Positions 6,577-11,001 of a DNA stretch of 11,001 bases are shown here, piece after piece (the stretch's first letter is position 1; each line of letters starts with the position of its first letter). The stretch comes from Micrococcales bacterium UBA7472 (GTDB lineage: Bacteria; Actinomycetota; Actinomycetes; Actinomycetales; Microbacteriaceae): contig DLOY01000076.1 of assembly GCA_002478545.1 (NCBI GenBank), positions 1 to 11,001 on the forward strand, given 5' to 3'. The translations under genes were made by a program, and so were the position numbers. The notes beneath the pieces were generated by a model, which saw only the letters and a program-made list of their open reading frames with translations, ran no database searches and was not told the DNA's origin.

Positions 6577-7503
6577 CTAGCCCTTTACTGATCCTGCAAG
6601 CAGACCTCTAACGAAGTAGCGCTGCAGAGCAAAGAACACGATCAGTGGCACAACCATGGATACGAAAGCACCCGCGGTCAACAGCTCCCAGCCAGAACCT
6701 CGAGTTCCAACCATCTCTGCCAAACGAACGGTCATGGGCGCGACCTCCTTCGCACCACCACCGAAGGTCAGACCAACGAGCAAGTCGTTCCAGACCCACA
6801 GGAACTGGAAGATCGCGAATGACGCGATTGCAGGAACCGACAGCGGCAATACGATCTTTGAGAAAAGCGTGAACCACCCGGCGCCGTCAACACGCGCTGC
6901 CTCGATTAGCTCTCTTGGAATCTGCCTCAGGAAGTTGTGTAGCAGGAAGATTGCCAGCGGCAAACCAAAAATGGTGTGTGCAATCCAAATCGGAATGTAA
7001 GTACCTGTGATACCCAGCTCAGGGATGATTGTGACATCACCAATAATCAGTCCCTTTGCAAATAGCTGCAGTAGAGGCACTAGAGCTAGCTGCAGTGGGA
7101 TTACCTGCAGTGCGAAGATGCTGAAAAATATGAAGTCGCGACCTTTAAATTCAAACCACGCCAACGCGTAGGCAGCAAAAACCGCAAGCGTAATCGGGAA
7201 GATCACTGCAGGCAGGGTAACCGCAAGCGAGTTGAAGAAGAACTGGAAAAGTGGTGGATTAGTGGTTGAACCCTCGAACAGCACCTGGGTGTAGTTCTCG
7301 AAGGAGACATTTGGCTGCGCGAAGAAAGTCCACCAACCTGAGGTGTTGATGTCCTTTTCGGGTCTAATCGAGGTGACCAATAGACCAAAAGTTGGGATTG
7401 TCCAAAGAATTGCGATCACCCATGCGGCGAAGGATGCAATCGGGGAACTGAAAACGTTCTTGGCCCTGCGCTTTACCAGTTGCTTATTCACGAGAGAAGT
7501 CAT
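6577..7503 (-). CDS. Sugar ABC transporter permease, MalG/AglG type
   Basis: One of two inner-membrane subunits forming the channel of a CUT1-family carbohydrate importer. The 308-residue protein has about six transmembrane segments (roughly 24-44, 88-113, 123-148, 168-190, 224-247, 276-294). The cytoplasmic EAA loop (EAARVDGAGWFTLFSKIVLP, 201-220) docks the ATPase. The C-terminus RYFVRGLLAGSVKG is characteristic of MalG-type subunits. The ATG overlaps the stop of the preceding permease gene in TAATG, which indicates translational coupling and equal stoichiometry. It is the last gene of the operon, six bases from the convergent GH1 stop. By similarity of the whole set I compare it with AglG of alpha-glucoside systems, without claiming the substrate. 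Confidence 0.93.
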   Translation of the reverse strand: MTSLVNKQLVKRRAKNVFSSPIASFAAWVIAILWTIPTFGLLVTSIRPEKDINTSGWWTFFAQPNVSFENYTQVLFEGSTTNPPLFQFFFNSLAVTLPAVIFPITLAVFAAYALAWFEFKGRDFIFFSIFALQVIPLQLALVPLLQLFAKGLIIGDVTIIPELGITGTYIPIWIAHTIFGLPLAIFLLHNFLRQIPRELIEAARVDGAGWFTLFSKIVLPLSVPAIASFAIFQFLWVWNDLLVGLTFGGGAKEVAPMTVRLAEMVGTRGSGWELLTAGAFVSMVVPLIVFFALQRYFVRGLLAGSVKG

Positions 7504-8513
7504 TAGCGTTCCGTCCTCTCAAGGCGAAGTTGTCGAATGTTGTAGACAATGATCGGGATGATGGCAACGAACAGAATGATCGCCAGAGCAGAGCCCTGAC
7601 CGTAGTTCATCTGCCTAAATGCCTGAGAGTACATCTCATTAGCGATCACGTTGGTCTGGAAGTTTCCACCGGTCATTGTTCGGACGATGTCGAAAACCTT
7701 CAGAGTTCCGATCATGATCGTGGTCAGCACGACAACGATCGTGGCGCGAATCATCGGCATGGAGATCAGGAAGAACCTTCTAAATGGAGTTGCACCATCA
7801 AGCATCGCTGCCTCGACGATTTCATCTGGAATGTTCTTAAGTGCGGCCGAAAGAACGACCATGGCGAATCCAGTTTGGATCCAGATCATAACCACGATTA
7901 GCAAGAACGTATTAAGCGGAATCTCCAACAACCAGTTCGGCGGAGTTAGGCCTAGCCCCTTGAAGATTGCGGAAAGCAGTCCAATATCTGGCTTGTTCGC
8001 ATTTGGCTGGTAGTTGTAAACGAATTTCCAGATCACACCGGCGCCCACGAAAGAGATGGCCATCGGCATAAAGATCAAGGACTTGATAGCGGCTGGTCGC
8101 TTCATGCGGTCAGTCATGTAAGCGATAGCCAAACCAATGGCGGTTGATAGGAATGGGACTGTGATGACCCAGATAAGGGTATTCACCAAAACAATGTTGA
8201 TCTCAGGGATCGTAAAGGCCCAGACGTAGTTATCGAATCCAACCCACTCTTCGGATCGTTTGTCCATGAAAGACAAAATGAGAGTTCTGATGGCTGGATA
8301 AATCAATCCAATCAAGAGCAAAAGCACAGCCGGTACTAGGAAGACCAGGTACTTGAGCCACTCCTGAAGCTTCACTGAGGCTCGTGACGCCAGCAGGAAG
8401 ATCAGGAAAACAATTGCGCCGAAGCTCAGCAGGGCTAGCGCGAGGAGGGTGAAGTTTTCGCCGATGATGTCCCAGGGTGTTTTCCTGGCGGCGACGATGC
8501 TGAAGTTGAACAT
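7503..8513 (-). CDS. Sugar ABC transporter permease, MalF/AglF type
   Basis: The second channel subunit of the CUT1 importer. The 336 residues hold an extra N-terminal hydrophobic segment (about 21-42), then a core of about six more (54-76, 105-131, 142-165, 200-223, 256-278, 306-325). The EAA loop is EAAMLDGATPFRRFFLISMP (234-253). The extra N-terminal helix and the overall length resemble AglF more than short MsmF-type permeases. The ATG has AGGA seven bases upstream, so it can be translated independently of the binding-protein gene 92 bases before it. Its TAA overlaps the next ATG by one base. No ATPase gene accompanies the permeases. Confidence 0.93.
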   Translation of the reverse strand: MFNFSIVAARKTPWDIIGENFTLLALALLSFGAIVFLIFLLASRASVKLQEWLKYLVFLVPAVLLLLIGLIYPAIRTLILSFMDKRSEEWVGFDNYVWAFTIPEINIVLVNTLIWVITVPFLSTAIGLAIAYMTDRMKRPAAIKSLIFMPMAISFVGAGVIWKFVYNYQPNANKPDIGLLSAIFKGLGLTPPNWLLEIPLNTFLLIVVMIWIQTGFAMVVLSAALKNIPDEIVEAAMLDGATPFRRFFLISMPMIRATIVVVLTTIMIGTLKVFDIVRTMTGGNFQTNVIANEMYSQAFRQMNYGQGSALAIILFVAIIPIIVYNIRQLRLERTER

Positions 8514-8540
8514 GACCGAATCCTAACAACCGAGAGAGTA

Positions 8541-8571
8541 CTGAGGGGCCCGCCAGAGACGGACCCCTCAG
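8541..8571 (-). promoter_or_regulatory. Intercistronic hairpin between binding-protein and permease genes
   Basis: CTGAGGGG, one further step, CCG, a 7-base loop and the complementary arm form a 12-step stem. The interior step is C.A on the plus strand and U.G on the minus strand, so it is continuous only in minus-strand RNA, the sense of the operon. No T-run follows. The likely role is to block 3' exonucleases or cause partial termination, so that binding-protein mRNA exceeds permease mRNA, as in malE-malF and similar operons. The surrounding gap 8514-8605 shows nothing else except the Shine-Dalgarno sequence of the permease. Confidence 0.6.
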
Positions 8572-8605
8572 CTCTTCATTTAGCTTGTGTAGCTATGTGA
8601 CCTAA

Positions 8606-9967
8606 TTAGTAAGGCCAGGTTGCGTAGATTGCGTCTAGAACAGCCTTGTCAGACTTGTTCTCTGCAACCCATGCAGTCATTTCCTTCCAGAAGGATCCAG
8701 CGCCAACCTCAGCTGGCATCACGTCGGAGCCATCGAAGCGGAAGGTGGATGCGTTCTGAAGGATCTCAACTGCAACCTTGTTTACTGGGTCTGCAACGTT
8801 AGCGGTGTCTAGACCGAGGTTTGCAGAGAACCAGCCACCAAGAGCAGCCTTCTTGTTGTTCCACTCAGGAGTGGTTAGGTAGTGGTGCACAGCGTGTACC
8901 TCTGGACGGTCAGCGAAGATACCAACGAACTCGCCACCACCAAGTGCTGGCTTGTTGTCAGCCGATACACCTGGGAAGTAGAAGGTGGTGATTCCACCCT
9001 CGGTGGTGGTGTCAGATGGGTCAACGATGGTTGCGCCGAAGTCAGCAGCAAGGATTCCACCGATGAATGATGCCTGACGGTGCATTGCACATGAACCGTC
9101 AACGATGCCTGCGCCACCCTCCTGGAAGGTGGTGGTAGCGATCGAAGCAACGTCACCGACGTATGCAGGGTTCTTCAGGATCTTGCCGGCCTCGGCGATA
9201 ACCTCAGCGACCTTAGGGTCGTTGAATGCTAGCTCACCAGTGGTCCAAGCATCGTAGGTCTCTGCGTCCTGGAAACGAAGCATTAGGTCTTCCATCCAGT
9301 CAGTTCCGACCCAACCGGTGGCGTCACCGGATCCGAAACCTACACACCAAGGCTGAACCTTGCCTTCAGACGCGATCTGGTCGGAAAGTGCTAGAAGCTC
9401 GTCCCAAGTGGTTGGGATTGCCCAGCCGTTGTCAGCGAAGGTCTTTGGCGAGTACCAAACGAATGACTTCACGTTTGCACCTAGTGGGGTGCCGTAGAAG
9501 ACGCCGTCAACGGTGCCGTAGTTCTTCCAGTCAGCGGTGTAGTTAGCGTCTACCGAAGCAGCAGTCTTGTCGTTAGCTGCTACAAGGCCATTGCCTGCGA
9601 ACTTAGCTAGCAGACCTGGCTGTGGGAAGATCGCCATGTCAGGAGCGGTGCCACCCTCAACGCGAACGGAGATCTGAGCCTCAAACTCCTGTGATCCGTT
9701 CCAGTTGATGGTGATGCCGGTGCAGTCCTGGAATTCAGCGAGAGACTCGATGAATAGGGATGCTTCTGGGTCGATGATGGTGGTGTAGATCTCGACCTCA
9801 GTGCCCTCGTTGCCCATGTAGTCGGCGTAAGCGGCACATTCGTCAGAGGTGGACTCTGATGCAGTCTCCTCTGGAGCAGTCTCGGAGCTTGCGCAACCGG
9901 CTAGAACCAGGGTAGCTGCAACAGCAGTCGCACCAAACGCAACAGCGCGGCGACGTAGTGTTGACAT
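8606..9967 (-). CDS. Sugar ABC transporter substrate-binding lipoprotein, AglE-like
   Basis: The extracellular solute-binding protein of the importer. It captures the sugar outside the membrane and hands it to the two permeases. The 453 residues start with a lipoprotein signal: MSTLRRR, a hydrophobic stretch, then lipobox VLAGC with the lipidated cysteine at residue 25. A Ser/Thr/Glu-rich linker (about 26-42) precedes the two-lobed family 1 binding fold. Conserved pieces include APDMAIFPQPG, GVFYGTPLGANVKSFVWYSP and IPTTWDELLALSDQI. These resemble AglE-type alpha-glucoside binders more than MalE, although the ligand cannot be read from sequence. The ATG has AAAGGA five bases upstream. It is the first gene of the operon, behind a 163-base control region with a LacI-type operator, and is separated from the permeases by a stable hairpin, so high relative expression is expected. 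Confidence 0.93.
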   Translation of the reverse strand: MSTLRRRAVAFGATAVAATLVLAGCASSETAPEETASESTSDECAAYADYMGNEGTEVEIYTTIIDPEASLFIESLAEFQDCTGITINWNGSQEFEAQISVRVEGGTAPDMAIFPQPGLLAKFAGNGLVAANDKTAASVDANYTADWKNYGTVDGVFYGTPLGANVKSFVWYSPKTFADNGWAIPTTWDELLALSDQIASEGKVQPWCVGFGSGDATGWVGTDWMEDLMLRFQDAETYDAWTTGELAFNDPKVAEVIAEAGKILKNPAYVGDVASIATTTFQEGGAGIVDGSCAMHRQASFIGGILAADFGATIVDPSDTTTEGGITTFYFPGVSADNKPALGGGEFVGIFADRPEVHAVHHYLTTPEWNNKKAALGGWFSANLGLDTANVADPVNKVAVEILQNASTFRFDGSDVMPAEVGAGSFWKEMTAWVAENKSDKAVLDAIYATWPY

Positions 9968-9972
9968 ATTTT

Positions 9973-9979
9973 TCCTTTC
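9973..9979 (-). promoter_or_regulatory. Shine-Dalgarno sequence of the binding-protein gene
   Basis: GAAAGGA ends five bases before the ATG and fixes the start. It lies only four bases downstream of a UUCG-loop hairpin, close enough for leader structure to affect access to the site. Confidence 0.8.
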
Positions 9980-9981
9980 GA

Positions 9982-10008
9982 AATCGCCCGAAGGCGAACC
10001 TCGCGATT
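9982..10008 (-). promoter_or_regulatory. Structured leader with two mutually exclusive UUCG hairpins
   Basis: In minus-strand RNA, UCGCC-UUCG-GGCGA (9997-9984) forms a five-pair stem closed by the very stable C(UUCG)G tetraloop, just before the Shine-Dalgarno sequence. An alternative fold pairs AAUCGC (10008-10003) with GCGAUU (9987-9982), enclosing GAGG-UUCG-CCUU. The two share the GCGA arm and cannot form together. Either way the leader is structured next to the ribosome site. A regulatory switch is inference; mRNA stabilisation is an equally simple explanation. Confidence 0.4.
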
Positions 10009-10020
10009 GGAGGCTTTGGA

Positions 10021-10034
10021 CAGGTTATTACCTG
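10021..10034 (-). repeat. Small inverted repeat in the binding-protein leader
   Basis: CAGGT and ACCTG arms are separated by four bases. The element could be a minor operator or a small leader hairpin. It lies between the LacI-type site and the structured leader; I assign no function. Confidence 0.35.
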
Positions 10035-10045
10035 AAGCAAGAAAG

Positions 10046-10051
10046 ATGTTA
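10046..10051 (-). promoter_or_regulatory. Possible -10 element of the sugar ABC operon
   Basis: TAACAT on the minus strand matches TATAAT at four of six positions and fits TANNNT. It lies one base downstream of the LacI-type operator, so a bound repressor would cover the -10/-35 spacer. No good -35 hexamer is found at 16-18 bases. The leader would be about 70 bases long. Confidence 0.35.
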
Positions 10052-10052
10052 C

Positions 10053-10066
10053 TGCAAGCGGTTACA
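10053..10066. promoter_or_regulatory. LacI-family operator upstream of the sugar ABC operon
   Basis: The minus strand reads TGTAACCGCTTGCA, which matches the LacI/GalR-family consensus TGNAANCGNTTNCA at all ten fixed positions, with the central CG typical of hinge-helix insertion. It lies about 90 bases upstream of the binding-protein ATG. A sugar-responsive LacI-family repressor is the expected partner; its gene is not in the window. Confidence 0.65.
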
Positions 10067-10081
10067 TTCGGATAACAATGC

Positions 10082-10095
10082 TGTATCGGCTTACA
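10082..10095. promoter_or_regulatory. Degenerate second LacI-type site
   Basis: TGTATCGGCTTACA on the plus strand matches eight of the ten fixed positions of the LacI-family consensus. Its centre lies 29 bases from that of the perfect site, roughly three helical turns, which would put both on the same DNA face. It may be an auxiliary operator. Confidence 0.35.
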
Positions 10096-10130
10096 AAAGT
10101 GTCCGTTACATTTTTTACAATTGGAGAAAT

Positions 10131-10706
10131 TTACTCCGACAGGTCAGCAAAATACTGCCGCATTTGCATCAAAGCCATGTACCTGTGCGAAAGAGCGTTC
10201 TTGATCTCGGGTTCAAGTTCCGCAGCTGAAACTTCAAAACCCTCTGGAATAAAGACCGGATCATAACCAAAGCCGTGATCTCCGCTTGCTGCCGTAGCAA
10301 GGTGACCTGGCCATACTCCGGTGAAACTGACCTCCTGAGTTGCCGAGACGTACGCGATCGTGCAGACAAAGCTTGCAGCCCGATTCTCAGGGGCAATGTC
10401 CATCATTTGAGCAAGCAGTAGGTCGCGATTGGTCTTGTCATCACGGCCACCTGACCAAATTGCGGAGAAGATGCCTGGCGCACCTCCCATGACTTCAACT
10501 GAAATACCCGAGTCATCGGCAAACGCTGGCACCCCGGTAGCTTCAAAGGCCGCTTTCGCCTTGATTAGTGCGTTCTCTAGGAAACTCGTACCGGTCTCTT
10601 TAGGTTCGGAGCCAGAGTAAGACTCAACCTCAATACCAACCGGACCCAAAATTGCCCGAGCCTCACCAAGCTTGTGTGAATTACCGGTGGCGAACAAGAG
10701 CTTCAC
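10131..10706 (-). CDS. rdgB: Non-canonical purine NTP pyrophosphatase (RdgB/HAM1 family)
   Basis: A house-cleaning enzyme that hydrolyses dITP, ITP and XTP to monophosphates and so keeps inosine and xanthine out of DNA and RNA. The 191 residues match the family in length. Motifs are ATGNSHK (6-12), TGTSFLENALIKA (38-50), ADDSGISV (63-70) with the catalytic aspartates, GAPGIFSA (75-82), GFGYDPVF (145-152) and KNALSHR (169-175). The start is GTG, two bases after the rph TAG, with GGAG eight bases upstream. The rph-rdgB pairing is common in actinobacteria. One oddity is the segment after the GAPG motif, which reads SAIWSGG, where many bacterial homologues have an arginine (SARY or SARW). Confidence 0.95.
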   Translation of the reverse strand: MKLLFATGNSHKLGEARAILGPVGIEVESYSGSEPKETGTSFLENALIKAKAAFEATGVPAFADDSGISVEVMGGAPGIFSAIWSGGRDDKTNRDLLLAQMMDIAPENRAASFVCTIAYVSATQEVSFTGVWPGHLATAASGDHGFGYDPVFIPEGFEVSAAELEPEIKNALSHRYMALMQMRQYFADLSE

Positions 10707-10708
10707 GG

Positions 10709-11001
10709 CTACTGCTCCAAGGCCTTGGACTGAATGACGGAGAGCTCAGAGCCTGCTTGAACAGCGAGTTCAAGAAGTTGATCTAGCTCGGCTTTTGAAA
10801 ACGGAGCACCCTCGGCAGTCCCCTGCACCTCGACAAAGAGACCACGACCAGTGATGACCACGTTCATGTCAGTTTCAGCCCTGACATCTTCGACATATTC
10901 AAGATCGGTTACCGGCACGCCATCCACAACGCCCACCGAAACGGCAGCTACTGAATCAAGAATTGCCTTTGCAGACTGGGCGATGTAGCCGTTCTTCTTG
11001 G
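10709..11001 (-). CDS. rph: Ribonuclease PH, C-terminal part (cut by the right window edge)
   Basis: RNase PH is a phosphorolytic 3'-5' exoribonuclease that trims tRNA 3' ends and takes part in RNA turnover. About 97 C-terminal codons are visible and the frame is open to the window edge. Recognisable pieces in order are AAVSVGVVDG, VTDLEYVEDVRAETDMNVV, and FVEVQGTAEGAPF, the signature of the last third of the protein. The real start lies outside the window. It is followed after two bases by rdgB on the same strand, so the two are probably co-transcribed and coupled. Confidence 0.94.
   Translation of the reverse strand, partial: KKNGYIAQSAKAILDSVAAVSVGVVDGVPVTDLEYVEDVRAETDMNVVITGRGLFVEVQGTAEGAPFSKAELDQLLELAVQAGSELSVIQSKALEQ

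Noticed and set aside
10123..10137. Small hairpin GGAG...CTCC at the rdgB stop codon as a terminator
   Set aside because: The stem is four pairs with an interior mismatch and no T-run follows; too weak to call.
1..11001. CRISPR arrays, insertion sequences, defence genes, biosynthetic clusters
   Set aside because: No regularly spaced repeats, transposase-like frames or terminal inverted repeats were seen, and essentially all coding capacity is accounted for by the listed genes.

Overview
The window comes from an actinobacterium, most likely of the Microbacteriaceae type. I infer this from the gene order argS-lysA-hom, the actinobacterial form of the ArgS signature (HLGG in place of HIGH), a lipoprotein-type sugar-binding protein without its own ATPase gene, and a moderate GC content (low to mid 50s by eye). 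That would suit a freshwater 'Luna'-type lineage, but the species cannot be named from this sequence alone.

Layout, left to right. Positions 1-3306 hold a tight minus-strand housekeeping operon: argS, lysA, then the start of hom, which runs off the left edge. Its genes overlap or are separated by 2 bases. Positions 3377-5029 hold a GH13 alpha-glucosidase on the minus strand, 70 bases upstream of argS. Positions 5092-5163 hold tRNA-Arg(CCG) on the plus strand. It is followed after 27 bases by a GH1 beta-glucosidase on the plus strand (5191-6570), which has no Shine-Dalgarno sequence and looks leaderless. Positions 6577-9967 hold a minus-strand sugar ABC operon: lipoprotein binding protein, then two permeases, resembling the AglE-AglF-AglG alpha-glucoside family. 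Its upstream region (9968-10130) contains a perfect LacI-family consensus operator and a structured leader. Positions 10131-11001 hold rdgB and the 3' part of rph, again housekeeping genes on the minus strand.

How it works together (inference): the binding protein and the permease pair import an oligosaccharide, with energy from an ATPase encoded elsewhere, probably a shared MsiK-type protein. The cytoplasmic GH13 and GH1 enzymes hydrolyse imported alpha- and beta-glucosides to glucose. A LacI-family regulator, not in the window, probably controls the ABC operon.

The most informative non-coding signals are RNA hairpins that pair better on the minus strand, through G.U wobble, than on the plus strand, where the same position is C.A. 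One lies between the binding-protein and permease genes. The other lies inside the 3' end of the convergent GH1 gene, where it is well placed to terminate the ABC operon. I see no mobile element, CRISPR array, phage gene, toxin-antitoxin pair or defence system, and no clearly new kind of system. This is a sugar-uptake module set between housekeeping genes, with some unusual regulatory architecture.
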